The notes under the pieces: generated by a model
Told to the model about the DNA's origin: nothing
What the model saw: the letters and a program-made list of their open reading frames with translations, nothing else
Databases searched by the model: none
In this document: one piece after another, positions 24,214 through 34,072 of the stretch
Position numbering within the stretch: the first letter of the stretch is position 1
Layout of the letters: every line of letters begins with the position of its first letter
Made by a program: the position numbers and the translations under genes
Source: Candidatus Endomicrobiellum meruensis
Lineage (GTDB): Bacteria > Elusimicrobiota > Endomicrobiia > Endomicrobiales > Endomicrobiaceae
DNA: 64,000 bases
Assembly: GCA_031282625.1 (NCBI GenBank)
Contig: JAITDI010000025.1
Span: 1-64,000, forward strand
Reading direction: 5' to 3'

Positions 24214-26766
24214 TCAATTGTTTAATTGTTTATCTTTTATATATGTTGTTCTTTCATAAAAATCTTTTTTGAGAATGTTAAATTTAAAATTCGCACCTAC
24301 ATTACAATAAAATTCTCTCTTAATATCAAGATCTGAGACAATAGTGTTTAGGTTTGCGTAAACCCCTAAATATTTAGTAATGTCATAGATTATCCCTAAT
24401 CCGAATATAACATTGAATAGATCATTTTCTAAACCTTTAATATTTATCTCTTGCAAACCATTTTTTAATTTTGCTTTAACATTCCCTGTCCTTCCATAAA
24501 GAAATAAATATGCCTTTAATTCTGCCTGCCATTTAAATTTTGACTCAATACCATTGTTTACTCGCAATCCAAATAATGTCTCAGCCATATTATAAGAATT
24601 ACTAAATACGTTAAAATCTGCGGCGTTAGCTCCTTTTTCAATAAAATCATCTATATGAACATAACTGTAGAAAAGACTAACAAAAGGTTTTATGCATAGC
24701 GCATTGTTATAGTAATGATTGTACGAGACTTCCGCAGCAGCATTAACATTATACCCTGCAAATTCTGCTCCTGTTTTTCTTTTTAAAAATTTTACGTTTC
24801 TTTTAGAAGTGTATTTATCTCTACTGCCAATAAGCAGAACTCTTGTCTCCAAATTATTATCAAAAAAATATGAACCATAGCAGCCGACATTATATCCATT
24901 TATATCAACTTTATCGTCATTCTGACTGGAATTAGAATCAACAGAGCCAACAGTTATACCAAAAACATGAGCATCTTCTTTTAATGTGTCAAAACCTACT
25001 TGAAAACCTTTCTGAGATGATTTAAAGTCATCCTGAGAATTATCGTCGCCTTTGCATAAATTATTTGCGCTATACCAATGACCCCATATATTTCTCTTGC
25101 TTAATGCATCATCATTTGAGAAATAACTCCTTTCAAGTCTTGATAAAATATTATTTCTTATGGCGTTTAATGCCGGAACTGTAATCACATTTGCGTAAAT
25201 ATACCCTGAAAGATCATTCAAAGCAGCTTTTATGTTTACAATATTATCCTTATAGTGCAGATTCATTTTATCTATCGTATCAATTATAAAAAATAAATCG
25301 CCTCCTGCACTTCCATAATCACTATCCAAGGCAAAAGCTACGCTACGTTCATTTTTTGATAAACTATCAATACTACTTAATTGATCAACTTGAAGCGTCA
25401 AATTAACTTCATGCCACAAGTTTTGATCTGCGTCACCATAATCGATATCTGAATGAACTCTAGTCATAGAATTACCTTCAGAATTAGTATTGTCAAAAAT
25501 GATAGCACCATTACCAACACCGCTAATATTTGTTGTCACAATTATATTATATGTTACGCTTCCAGAATGAACACCTGAAAATACAGCTTTTATCTTACTC
25601 CCACCCATTTGTGCACTATTTTCAAAAATTATCTTGTCTGAAAATTTATTTTCCAAATTTATGTCGTAACATATAGAAGCTGAGGAAATTAAATTGTAAC
25701 ATCTCAATTCGTTTGAGCTTTGAGTTCTCATATTTATAACGACACCTGTTGCAAAATAAACGTCCATACCATAAAAAGTTGAGCCGTCGCCAAAATTCAT
25801 AACACCTTCATAAACATTAAATGTTCTAAGATCAAAATCACCATTAAAAACAAGAGTTCCCTTTCCAGTTTTATTAACAATGCTATTACTATTGTCACAT
25901 AATATTCCACCATCAAGAGTTATTATTCGGGAAACAGTTGCATCAAAGATTAAAGTATTTCCTCCCTGTATGTATATGTCGTTTTTTATATAAGTACCAA
26001 GATCATTTTGCATTGTATTGCTGGAAAATGACACATCTTTTGTTATGGCTTTAATAGTTGAAGTACTTCCTCCATCTAGGAATATTGCGCCGCCTAATCT
26101 GTTGGCTTTATTGTTAACAAAATATCCTCCGTCATTTAAACTAACATCGTTTGAATATACTGCTCCTCCAAAAGACGCCTCATTGCTTTCTGCCACAACA
26201 TAAGAATTAAAAACTACGCTTCCTGAAGAACAATAAACAGCTCCGCCGACTCCGCTTAAAGCGACATTTTTTTTAAATACTACATTGTCCATAAAAGTTA
26301 GAGTCCCTGAAGCTAAAAACACGGCTCCACCGTAGCCTTCGCTGGCAGTATTTTGTATAAAAGACGCGTTCCCGTTTAATGTGAAATCCTTTCCAGAAAC
26401 GCAAATTGCAGCACCACCTTTAAAAGAATCTCCTTTATACATACCGCCTTTTAAAACTAAACCGTCTATAGTTAAAGATGTATTCAACGAATTTTCAGGA
26501 AGAGAAAAAAAGCTATTGTTTTTGTTTGCAGTAAGAGTTCTTATTATATTGGAATTGTTGGTAAAAAGTTTTTCACCTGATTGAAGAGCAACTGATGTTG
26601 ACAGAAAAAAGTCACCGTAGAAAATACCTGCAGTGTCAGCATTAAGAGCTGCCCAATTAGCAGGATTATCCACATCTGTTTGTGTTTTAAAATCTACAGC
26701 GTGCAAAAACGCTGTAATGTAAAAGAAAAAGCAAATAATATATACTATTACTTTTAACTTTTTCAT
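24214..26766 (-). CDS. Pmp-like autotransporter adhesin
   Basis: The 850-residue protein has a signal peptide (about residues 1-23), a beta-helical passenger (to about 560) and a C-terminal autotransporter barrel (about 575-835). In the passenger, at about residues 115-235, 'GGAxx' motifs (GGAAI, GGAVF, GGAVY twice, GGAIF) alternate with FxxN motifs (FIQN, FKKN, FVNN). This is the pairing that defines chlamydial polymorphic outer-membrane proteins. The barrel's last strand ('VGANFKFNI') is followed by an unusual charged tail of about 20 residues instead of a terminal Phe. It stands alone between gaps on both sides. An adhesin role is inferred from the family. Confidence 0.85.
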   Translation of the reverse strand: MKKLKVIVYIICFFFYITAFLHAVDFKTQTDVDNPANWAALNADTAGIFYGDFFLSTSVALQSGEKLFTNNSNIIRTLTANKNNSFFSLPENSLNTSLTIDGLVLKGGMYKGDSFKGGAAICVSGKDFTLNGNASFIQNTASEGYGGAVFLASGTLTFMDNVVFKKNVALSGVGGAVYCSSGSVVFNSYVVAESNEASFGGAVYSNDVSLNDGGYFVNNKANRLGGAIFLDGGSTSTIKAITKDVSFSSNTMQNDLGTYIKNDIYIQGGNTLIFDATVSRIITLDGGILCDNSNSIVNKTGKGTLVFNGDFDLRTFNVYEGVMNFGDGSTFYGMDVYFATGVVINMRTQSSNELRCYNLISSASICYDINLENKFSDKIIFENSAQMGGSKIKAVFSGVHSGSVTYNIIVTTNISGVGNGAIIFDNTNSEGNSMTRVHSDIDYGDADQNLWHEVNLTLQVDQLSSIDSLSKNERSVAFALDSDYGSAGGDLFFIIDTIDKMNLHYKDNIVNIKAALNDLSGYIYANVITVPALNAIRNNILSRLERSYFSNDDALSKRNIWGHWYSANNLCKGDDNSQDDFKSSQKGFQVGFDTLKEDAHVFGITVGSVDSNSSQNDDKVDINGYNVGCYGSYFFDNNLETRVLLIGSRDKYTSKRNVKFLKRKTGAEFAGYNVNAAAEVSYNHYYNNALCIKPFVSLFYSYVHIDDFIEKGANAADFNVFSNSYNMAETLFGLRVNNGIESKFKWQAELKAYLFLYGRTGNVKAKLKNGLQEINIKGLENDLFNVIFGLGIIYDITKYLGVYANLNTIVSDLDIKREFYCNVGANFKFNILKKDFYERTTYIKDKQLNN

Positions 26767-26835
26767 CTAACTAGAATTTTATATAATACTTTAAGATGTG
26801 TAAATAGGGATAGGTAACTTAAACCATCTTAAAAG

Positions 26836-27105
26836 TTAATCATTAACAGAAAATCTGTATTCTATTTCATCTGGTGCTGCAACGTTTAATTCGCTGCGAA
26901 CCATTCTTTCTAAATAAGAAGGCTCATTTTCAAGATAATATATTCTTTTTTTAAGCAATTCGTTTTGATATTGAGCGTATTTAATACTTCTATTTAATTT
27001 ATTTATCTCAAAACATCGTCTAACAAGCGTCCTATTTCCTTCATTAAAAATCAAAATTAAGAGAAAAACTAGCAATATAATATAACGAATTTTTATTCTT
27101 TTCAT
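26836..27105 (-). CDS. FtsL/DivIC-like septum-formation protein
   Basis: The 89-residue protein has one N-terminal membrane helix (about residues 7-24), a coiled coil (about 30-60, 'INKLNRSIKYAQYQNELLKKR') and a C-terminal stretch ('YLERMVRSELNVAAPDEIEYRF'). The last part matches the FtsB/DivIC 'E-x2-AR-ELG-xxxPGE' end. Such proteins bridge early and late divisome components. It follows lptE after a 26-bp gap. Confidence 0.8.
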   Translation of the reverse strand: MKRIKIRYIILLVFLLILIFNEGNRTLVRRCFEINKLNRSIKYAQYQNELLKKRIYYLENEPSYLERMVRSELNVAAPDEIEYRFSVND

Positions 27106-27131
27106 AGTTTTCTTTTTAACAATATATTTAA

Positions 27132-27722
27132 TTATTGTGTATAAACTTTTTTTTCTGATACGCTAGTTGCGGAGCCAAAGCCTTTAATAACCCTTCTTAC
27201 AATATCTCTAGCCATCTTAATCCAAACAATTTCTCTTGCCTCTTCTTCACTCATTCCATCGCCCATAGAATCTTCTCCGCTTGATCTTCTATTTATATCG
27301 TGTATATCGTGATAAATTTGTATTCCTTCCATATTTGGTTCAGTCCATAGAGTTACATTATTGTCATTATCAACTAATGAAACGCTTGCAATAATCCACA
27401 TTTTATATTGTTCTGCGACATTGTTTATATCATAGGTAAGCGGCTGCAAAATATATCTCTTAATTGTCACCGTAAGAACTCCATCTGCATCTTTTTCTTT
27501 GTTTACTAAAGATAAACTCCCACTGTTAATTATTTCTTCTATAACTTCGTTTGCAAATTTTGATTCTATCCCAAATTGATTAGTATTATTCACAAAAGGT
27601 TTAACATAAACTTTTTTAATATGTTCTGGCAAGAGTTGAACTGCTGGCGCATATAGAGATGTGCATGAACTGAGAGTTATAAACAAAACAGCCGCAAATA
27701 AATAAGCAATAATTTTTTTCAC
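27132..27722 (-). CDS. LptE-like LPS-assembly lipoprotein
   Basis: The 196-residue protein starts with a lipoprotein signal peptide whose lipobox is LSSC (Cys at about residue 20). The mature part begins 'LPEHIKKVYVKPFVNNTNQFG', and 'FANEVIEEIINSG' follows. This is typical of the DUF4136/LptE-like family, whose members plug the LptD barrel and help insert lipopolysaccharide. The gene lies 13 bp downstream of leuS, a leuS-lptE pairing seen in many Gram-negative bacteria. lptD is not in the window. Confidence 0.82.
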   Translation of the reverse strand: MKKIIAYLFAAVLFITLSSCTSLYAPAVQLLPEHIKKVYVKPFVNNTNQFGIESKFANEVIEEIINSGSLSLVNKEKDADGVLTVTIKRYILQPLTYDINNVAEQYKMWIIASVSLVDNDNNVTLWTEPNMEGIQIYHDIHDINRRSSGEDSMGDGMSEEEAREIVWIKMARDIVRRVIKGFGSATSVSEKKVYTQ

Positions 27723-27735
27723 AGAGCCTCCCTAA

Positions 27736-30174
27736 TTACTTTACCACTATAGTAACTATCTTATTTTTAACATATATAAATTTAACTACCTGTTTATCTT
27801 TTAAATAAGTTGATATTTTCTCGTATGAGTTTACAGCTTTCTTTACTTCGTCTTCAGATGCATCGGCAGAAACAGTTATTCTTCCTTTTAATTTTCCATT
27901 TATTTGTATAGGAATTTCAATAGAAGACTCTTTGATCATACTTTCATCAAAAACAGGCCAGGTATGAATTGAGATACATTCATTATTTCCAAATTTTTCC
28001 CAAATTTCTTCGCATAAATGAGGAGTAATAGGTGTAAGCAGTAATATTAATGTCTTATATACTTCCAACGATACTCCGTCATCATTAGCATGATATTTAT
28101 AGGAATATAACGCGTTCACAAGCTCCATAATTGATGAAATCGCGGTATTAAACTGAAATTCTTTTTCAATATCAAACGTAACTTTCTTTACAGTCTTATG
28201 CATAGTTCTCAAAATATCGTCTTTATCTTTTTGAGAAGCAGCAACTATAGACTTTGTATTTACAACATCAAAAAGACGCCATACTCTATTTACAAATCTC
28301 CAACATCCTTCTATTCCATCGGAAGACCACTCAAGCTGTTTCTGAGGAGGCGCTGCAAAAAGAATAAACAATCTTGCTGTATCAGCTCCGTACTTTGGAA
28401 GTATTTCGTCAGGACTTACAACGTTTCCTTTAGATTTTGACATTGCGCTGCCGCCGAGAGTTACCATTCCTTGAGTTAGCAAATTCGTAAAAGGTTCATC
28501 GTATTTTACAAGACCTAAGTCTCTCATGACTTTAAACCAAAAACGGGCGTATATCAAGTGCATGCAAGCGTGTTCTATTCCGCCGATATACTGATTTAGA
28601 GGCATCCAATAATTTACTTTTACGCTCTCAAAAGGAGCATTGTCATTGTGTGAGTCGCAATATCGTGCATAATACCACGAAGAGTCAACAAAAGTATCCA
28701 TCGTGTCGGTTTCTCTGCTCGCGTCTTTACCGCATTTTGGACATTTAACATTTACAAATGTCTTGCTTGTCTTTAAAGGGGACTCGCCTGCTCCTGTGAA
28801 TTCTATGTCTTCAGGAAGCAGAACAGGCAGCTCTTTTTCAGAAACAGGGACGATGCCGCAGTGATCACAATGAATCATTGGTATAGGAACGCCCCAATAT
28901 CTCTGTCTTGAAACTAACCAATCTTTAAGTTTAAAATTTACAGTCTTTTTCCCAAATCCTTGTTTTTCAATCCAGTTTGAAACAGCATCAAAAGCATCAG
29001 TAGATTTAACTTCAGAAAATTCTCCAGAATTTACAAGAATACCTTCATCTTCATAAGCATGTTTGCTTATGTCAGAATTATTGCCTTTTATTACTTCTAT
29101 GACAGGAACATCAAACTTTTTAGCGAACTCCCAATCTCTTTGATCGTGAGCAGGCACAGCCATAATAGCACCCGTGCCGTATCCTGTTAAAACGTAATCT
29201 GCCGTAAAAATAGGGATTTTCCTTCTCGTAGCAGGATTTAAGGCATTTATACCTTCCAGTCTTATTCCTGTTTTTTCTTTGCTTGATGCCCTTTCTATAT
29301 TTGACTTTCTGCTGCTTGCAAGAATATATTGGGCAACTTGTTCATAATTTTTAATTTTATATTTCAACTCATTGATTATTTCATGTTCGGGAGCTACAAC
29401 CATAAAAGTTACGCCAAAGATTGTATCAGGTCGCGTAGTAAATATTTTTAAATTTTTATCAGAACCTGAGATTTTAAAATCTACTTCGACTCCATAAGAT
29501 TTGCCTATCCAATTTTTCTGCATTGATAAAACCTGCTCTGGCCATCCACCAAGCTGTTTGTGTCCTTCCAAAAGTTCATCTGCATAATCTGTGATTTTTA
29601 TAAACCACTGCTCCAAATCTCTATGCTCGGTATGGCTGTCGCATCTCCAGCATACGCCGTTTGAAACTTGTTCGTTTGCAAGAACTGTTTGGCATAACGG
29701 ACACCAATTAACATTAGCATTCTTTCTAAACACTAAACCTTTTTCCCACATCTTTATAAAAAACCACTGAGTCCATTTGTAATATTTAGGGTCGCATGTT
29801 GCGATTTCTCTGCTCCAGTCGTAGGAAAATCCTAAAGTTTTCAATTGTTCTCTCATACGGGTGATATTTTGTTTAGTCCATTTTGCAGGGTGTATTTTAT
29901 TTTTAATTGCCGCATTTTCAGCAGGAAGACCAAAAGCGTCCCAGCCTGCTGTATATAAAACATTTCCGTCCTTCATTCTGTGAAAACGAGCGTAAACATC
30001 TCCTATGCTATAATTACGGACATGTCCCATATGGAGATCGCCTGAAGGATAAGGTAACATTTCCAAACAATAATATTTTTCTTTTTTAGAGTCTTCTTTA
30101 CTCTCAAATATTTTGCTTTCAGACCATTTTTTCTGCCATTTTTTTTCCACTTCTAAATGATTATATTCTGTCAC
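27736..30174 (-). CDS. leuS: Leucyl-tRNA synthetase
   Basis: The 812-residue class I synthetase attaches leucine to its tRNA. It has the HIGH-type motif as 'GDLHMGHVRNY' (about residue 43), a zinc-binding insert ('CPLC...CWRC', about 160-180), and the CP1 editing domain with 'TRPDTIFGVTF' (about 235). The KMSKS motif reads 'AMSKSKGN' (about 575), and a C-terminal anticodon-binding region follows. Length is normal. It follows tlyA by 11 bp. No T-box or leader peptide is visible upstream. Confidence 0.96.
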   Translation of the reverse strand: MTEYNHLEVEKKWQKKWSESKIFESKEDSKKEKYYCLEMLPYPSGDLHMGHVRNYSIGDVYARFHRMKDGNVLYTAGWDAFGLPAENAAIKNKIHPAKWTKQNITRMREQLKTLGFSYDWSREIATCDPKYYKWTQWFFIKMWEKGLVFRKNANVNWCPLCQTVLANEQVSNGVCWRCDSHTEHRDLEQWFIKITDYADELLEGHKQLGGWPEQVLSMQKNWIGKSYGVEVDFKISGSDKNLKIFTTRPDTIFGVTFMVVAPEHEIINELKYKIKNYEQVAQYILASSRKSNIERASSKEKTGIRLEGINALNPATRRKIPIFTADYVLTGYGTGAIMAVPAHDQRDWEFAKKFDVPVIEVIKGNNSDISKHAYEDEGILVNSGEFSEVKSTDAFDAVSNWIEKQGFGKKTVNFKLKDWLVSRQRYWGVPIPMIHCDHCGIVPVSEKELPVLLPEDIEFTGAGESPLKTSKTFVNVKCPKCGKDASRETDTMDTFVDSSWYYARYCDSHNDNAPFESVKVNYWMPLNQYIGGIEHACMHLIYARFWFKVMRDLGLVKYDEPFTNLLTQGMVTLGGSAMSKSKGNVVSPDEILPKYGADTARLFILFAAPPQKQLEWSSDGIEGCWRFVNRVWRLFDVVNTKSIVAASQKDKDDILRTMHKTVKKVTFDIEKEFQFNTAISSIMELVNALYSYKYHANDDGVSLEVYKTLILLLTPITPHLCEEIWEKFGNNECISIHTWPVFDESMIKESSIEIPIQINGKLKGRITVSADASEDEVKKAVNSYEKISTYLKDKQVVKFIYVKNKIVTIVVK

Positions 30175-30185
30175 GTTTCTCCCCT

Positions 30186-30929
30186 TTACTTTTCTAGTAA
30201 AACAAAATGTTCTAAGTTCCCTTTGGATCCTTTAAGCTCTGAGTCAGCTTCAGAAATTATCTTAAAACCCAAACTTAAAGAAAAATTTTTAATTTTACTT
30301 ATAGCTTTTTGCCTCAACTTTTCATCCCTTACAACTCCTTTCTTTATTTCCGAAGGTTCAAGTTCAAATTGAGGTTTTATCATAGCTAAAACAGAGCCAT
30401 TTTCACAAATGGTTTTATATACCATTGGCAAAATCTTATCAAGCGAAATAAAAGAAAGATCTATAGTCGTAAAATCTACTTTATCTTTTAATAAAGCATC
30501 GTCAAAATATCTAAAATTGACATTTTCTATATTTATTACTCTTTTGTCATTTCTTAATTTATAATGAAGCTGTCCAGAACCAACGTCAACAGAATAAACT
30601 TTAATAGCTCCCTTTTGAAGCATGCAATCTGTAAAACCGCCTGTTGATGCCCCTATATCAAGGCAAATATACCCTTTGACATCAATATTTAAAGCCCTCA
30701 AAGCCGACTCTAATTTTAGTCCACCTCTGGAAACATAGGGATTTATATTTTTTATTTCAATTATATCTTCGTCGCCGATCAATACACTTGGTTTGTACTG
30801 AACTTGATTATTTACAAAAACACTGCCACCCATTATAAAGGCTTGGGCTTTGGTTCTTGTTTCCGCAAAACCTTTTTCAAACACTAAAATATCTAAACGT
30901 TTCTTCTTCTTAATTTTTTCCATCTGCAA
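30186..30929 (-). CDS. tlyA: TlyA-family rRNA (cytidine-2'-O)-methyltransferase
   Basis: The 247-residue protein has an N-terminal S4 RNA-binding domain (about residues 10-70, 'RLDILVFEKGFAETRTKAQ'), the connecting 'YVSRGGLKLESAL' and an FtsJ-like methyltransferase domain (about 75-245, SAM site 'CLDIGASTGGFTDCML'). TlyA proteins methylate 16S and/or 23S rRNA; older annotation as hemolysin is common. It overlaps the end of dxs by 20 bp, a frequent dxs-tlyA pairing. Confidence 0.92.
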   Translation of the reverse strand: MQMEKIKKKKRLDILVFEKGFAETRTKAQAFIMGGSVFVNNQVQYKPSVLIGDEDIIEIKNINPYVSRGGLKLESALRALNIDVKGYICLDIGASTGGFTDCMLQKGAIKVYSVDVGSGQLHYKLRNDKRVINIENVNFRYFDDALLKDKVDFTTIDLSFISLDKILPMVYKTICENGSVLAMIKPQFELEPSEIKKGVVRDEKLRQKAISKIKNFSLSLGFKIISEADSELKGSKGNLEHFVLLEK

Positions 30930-32766
30930 ACATCTTTAAAGCTTTGTTGGCTACTCCTTCAGGTGTAAGACCATACTTCTTTCTTAGTATTTTTACATTT
31001 CCATGTTCTACAAATTTATCTGGAAGTCCTATACATTCAACTTCAGCTCCTGTACCAAATAACACATTCTTTACACTTTCGCCAAAACCGCCGATTAAAG
31101 AATTTTCTTCAACCGTAACAAATTTTTTAGTTTCTAAAAGCTCTTCTTTTATTATGTCAACGTCCAAAGGTTTTAAAAACCTCATATTTATTACAGAAGC
31201 ATTTATATTTTCCTTTTCTAACAGTTGGGTGGCTTTTAAACACGTATTTACGTGGCTTCCTATAGCAAGAAAGCAAATATCATTACCTTCTTTTACAACA
31301 GTTCCTTTCCCGATTTTTAAAACACATGGAAATTTATCAAGGTTGACCCCTACTCCAGCTCCTCTAGGATAACGTATGGCACAAGGTTTATTTGAGTTTA
31401 ACGCAGTTTTTAACATGTGCTGCAATTCGTTCTCATCGGCAGGAGACATAATAATTAAATTAGGTATATAATTCAGATAAGACAAATCAAAAGCCCCGTG
31501 ATGAGTTCCCCCATCCTCACCAACGAGACCCGCTCTGTCCAAAGCAAAAGTAACAGGAAGATTCTGCAAAGCCACATCGTGTATAATATTGTCTATCGCT
31601 CTTTGCATAAATGTTGAGTAAATAGCGCAAACAGGTTTCATGCCGTCTGCTGCCATAGCAGCAGCAAAAGTAATGGCATGCTCTTCAGCAATACCTACGT
31701 CAAAATATCTGTTAGGAAACTCTTTAGCAAATTTATCAAGACCAGTTCCTTCAGGCATTGCGGCAGTTATAGCAACTATTTTTTTATCTGAATGAGCAAG
31801 TTTTATAAGAGCATCTGAAAAAGCTTTCGTATATGTAACCGCATTGGTTTTTACAATTTCGCCAGTTTTTACGTCAAATTTGCCTACTCCGTGAAATTTT
31901 ATCGGCTCATTTTCAGCGGGAGCGTATCCCTTACCTTTTTTTGTAATGACATGTAATAAAACAGGTCCTTCCATGTCTTTGATATTTTCAAGAATAACTG
32001 TTAAATTATTGATGTCGTGCCCTTGCACAGGACCAATATATGTAAATCCCATTTCTTCAAAAAGCATGCCTGGAAAAAGTATTACTTTGGCTCTTTTTAT
32101 AAACTTTCTAAAAGGCGAACCAAAACCGTGGAATCTACTTACAGTTTTCATCACCTTTTCTTCGACTTTTCTTGCCATACCCACAGTTAAAAGTTTAGCT
32201 AAATATCCCGCAACTGCGCCAACTTTTTGCGATATAAACATTTCATTGTCATTTAATATTACAAGCATGTTTTTTTTAAGATGTCCTGCATTTTGTAAAC
32301 CTTCAAACGCAAGACCTCCAGTCATAGAGCCATCGCCAATAACTGCTACTACTTTATAATTTTCATTCTTTATATCTCTAGCGGTTGCAAAACCTAAAGC
32401 CGCAGAAATTGAAGTTGAAGAATGCCCTACACCAAACGCGTCATGCTCGGATTCAGATCTACGCGGGAAACCGCTAAGTCCATTATGAATTCTTATTGTT
32501 TTGAATTTATTTTTCCTTCCGGTAAGAATTTTATGTGCATAAGACTGATGACCAACGTCCCAAATTATTTTATCACTAGGAGAATCAAACACATAATGCA
32601 TTGCAACCGTCAATTCTACAACGCCAAGACTTGGTGCTAAATGACCACCGTTTACTGAAATTGTATTTATTATTTCTTCTCTTATTTCCTTTGCAAGAAG
32701 GGAGAGTTCTTCTTTACTCAATTTTTTTAAATCTTGAGGATTATTCACAGCGTCTAATATTTTCAC
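30910..32766 (-). CDS. dxs: 1-deoxy-D-xylulose-5-phosphate synthase
   Basis: DXS condenses pyruvate and glyceraldehyde-3-phosphate in the first step of the MEP isoprenoid pathway. It shows the TPP-binding 'GDGSMTGGLAFEGLQNAG' (about residue 150), 'HVITKKGKGYAPAE' (about 275), and the transketolase central domain with 'GIAEEHAITFAAAMA' (about 365). I chose the GTG at 32764-32766 as start because aggag lies six bases before it. The protein then begins 'KILDAV', as DXS proteins do, and is 618 residues. The upstream in-frame codons to 32805 are hydrophobic and unlike the family. Confidence 0.93.
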   Translation of the reverse strand: MKILDAVNNPQDLKKLSKEELSLLAKEIREEIINTISVNGGHLAPSLGVVELTVAMHYVFDSPSDKIIWDVGHQSYAHKILTGRKNKFKTIRIHNGLSGFPRRSESEHDAFGVGHSSTSISAALGFATARDIKNENYKVVAVIGDGSMTGGLAFEGLQNAGHLKKNMLVILNDNEMFISQKVGAVAGYLAKLLTVGMARKVEEKVMKTVSRFHGFGSPFRKFIKRAKVILFPGMLFEEMGFTYIGPVQGHDINNLTVILENIKDMEGPVLLHVITKKGKGYAPAENEPIKFHGVGKFDVKTGEIVKTNAVTYTKAFSDALIKLAHSDKKIVAITAAMPEGTGLDKFAKEFPNRYFDVGIAEEHAITFAAAMAADGMKPVCAIYSTFMQRAIDNIIHDVALQNLPVTFALDRAGLVGEDGGTHHGAFDLSYLNYIPNLIIMSPADENELQHMLKTALNSNKPCAIRYPRGAGVGVNLDKFPCVLKIGKGTVVKEGNDICFLAIGSHVNTCLKATQLLEKENINASVINMRFLKPLDVDIIKEELLETKKFVTVEENSLIGGFGESVKNVLFGTGAEVECIGLPDKFVEHGNVKILRKKYGLTPEGVANKALKMFADGKN

Positions 32767-32959
32767 TATTGCTCCTGATAAAAACATTGAAATAAAATAT
32801 AACAAAAACCTTACACTTAACTAAAATCAACTATTTCTCAACAACCATAGATTCTGGATATTGCGATTTTTGCAGAAATGACAGCACAACAAGCTGCAAT
32901 AACAAATTGCTATACAAATCCTTAAGTTGATTGATACATATCAAAGACAAATTAAAAAA

Positions 32960-33853
32960 TCAGCAATTTCTTGATGTCATGTAATCTGCAAGATGTAGAA
33001 ATATTTCGGCTTTATCTCCGAATATAGATAATGCCTTTTTTGCTTTATTTATATGCCTGTACGCTATTTTTTCCGCTTCCTCTTTGCCAAACAACGAAAG
33101 AGCGGTCAGTTTATCGTTGTCTGCATCGCTGCCATTTTTACCTAAAAGTCTTTTATCAGCATATACATCCAAAATATCATCTATAATTTGAAAAGCTATT
33201 CCTATATTTGTTCCATAAGCTTCTAATGATTTTAAACCTTTTTCATTTGCGCCGGCTAAAAGTGCGCCTATTTTTAAACTTGCAACTATTAATGCCGCAG
33301 TTTTTTTTATCTGTATAAATTTTAACTTTTTCTCTAAAATTTCCTTATTTTTCTCGCTCCAGCTGCCTGTTTCTAGAGTATCTTCGACTTGTCCTGCAAT
33401 CATGCCTTTATATCCGCTGTAATCAGCTAGAATCTTCACTGCTTTGTTAATATTCTTATCTTCAGCATTAGCTTTTGTTATAAGATTAAAGGCTTCCGTG
33501 AGCAAAGCATCGCCGCATAAAATAGCGGCAGCTTCGCCGAACTTTTTGTGATTGGTAGGCATTCCTCTGCGCAAATCATCGTTATCCATAACCGGCAAAT
33601 CATCATGAACTAACGAGTACGTATGCAAATATTCTACCGCACAGGCCGCTGGAAGAACATCTTTAGCTTTGCCGCCAAAAAGTTCCGCAGCTAAAAAAAC
33701 ACAAATAGGACGGAGTCTTTTTCCGCCTACCATAACGCTGTAACGCATACCTTGAGAAATTATAGAATTGTCTTTAGGCAAAAAAAATTTTAATGCCGAA
33801 TTTACATATTTTGCTTTTTTTGACAAATATTTCTTTAAATTAACTTTTTGCAA
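32960..33853 (-). CDS. ispA: (2E,6E)-farnesyl diphosphate synthase family prenyltransferase
   Basis: The 297-residue enzyme elongates isoprenoid diphosphates. The first Asp-rich motif is 'DDLPVMDNDDLRRG' (about residue 85, DDxxxxD) and the second is 'QIIDDILDVYAD' (about 225). 'GGKRLRPICVFLAAELFGG' near residue 45 is typical. With dxs and xseB/xseA on either side it recreates the common xseA-xseB-ispA-dxs cluster. It supplies the precursor of undecaprenyl phosphate and quinone-type lipids. The 193-bp gap to dxs holds no recognisable gene. Confidence 0.93.
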   Translation of the reverse strand: MQKVNLKKYLSKKAKYVNSALKFFLPKDNSIISQGMRYSVMVGGKRLRPICVFLAAELFGGKAKDVLPAACAVEYLHTYSLVHDDLPVMDNDDLRRGMPTNHKKFGEAAAILCGDALLTEAFNLITKANAEDKNINKAVKILADYSGYKGMIAGQVEDTLETGSWSEKNKEILEKKLKFIQIKKTAALIVASLKIGALLAGANEKGLKSLEAYGTNIGIAFQIIDDILDVYADKRLLGKNGSDADNDKLTALSLFGKEEAEKIAYRHINKAKKALSIFGDKAEIFLHLADYMTSRNC

Positions 33854-33856
33854 AAT

Positions 33857-34072
33857 TTACTCCTTAAAAGGCTTTATTTCACCTGAAGAAGTTATAATTT
33901 CAATTTTCTTTTTTGTTTCGTTGAGTTTTTCGGAACAAAATTTTACGAGCTGCGCTCCTTCAGAAAACAAAGCTAAGGCTTTATCCAAATCAGGTTCGGC
34001 GTTTTCCATTTCTGAAACTATAGCTTCTAGTCTTTGCAAAGACTTTTCAAAATTTAATTGTCTTTTAGTCAT
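33857..34072 (-). CDS. xseB: Exodeoxyribonuclease VII small subunit
   Basis: The 71-residue helical protein has the family pattern 'NFEKSLQRLEAIVSEMEN' and 'DLDKALALFSEGAQLVKFC'. It overlaps xseA by 8 bp and lies 3 bp before ispA. With XseA it degrades single-stranded DNA to acid-soluble oligonucleotides. Confidence 0.9.
   Translation of the reverse strand: MTKRQLNFEKSLQRLEAIVSEMENAEPDLDKALALFSEGAQLVKFCSEKLNETKKKIEIITSSGEIKPFKE

Noticed and set aside
30944-31372. 142-codon + strand open frame opposite dxs
   Set aside because: It lies fully antisense to a well-conserved part of dxs; amino-acid composition is that of a reverse-strand shadow.
32807-32959. Gap between dxs and ispA checked for a tRNA, riboswitch or small gene
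   Set aside because: Only short open frames on both strands and no cloverleaf or conserved riboswitch core seen.
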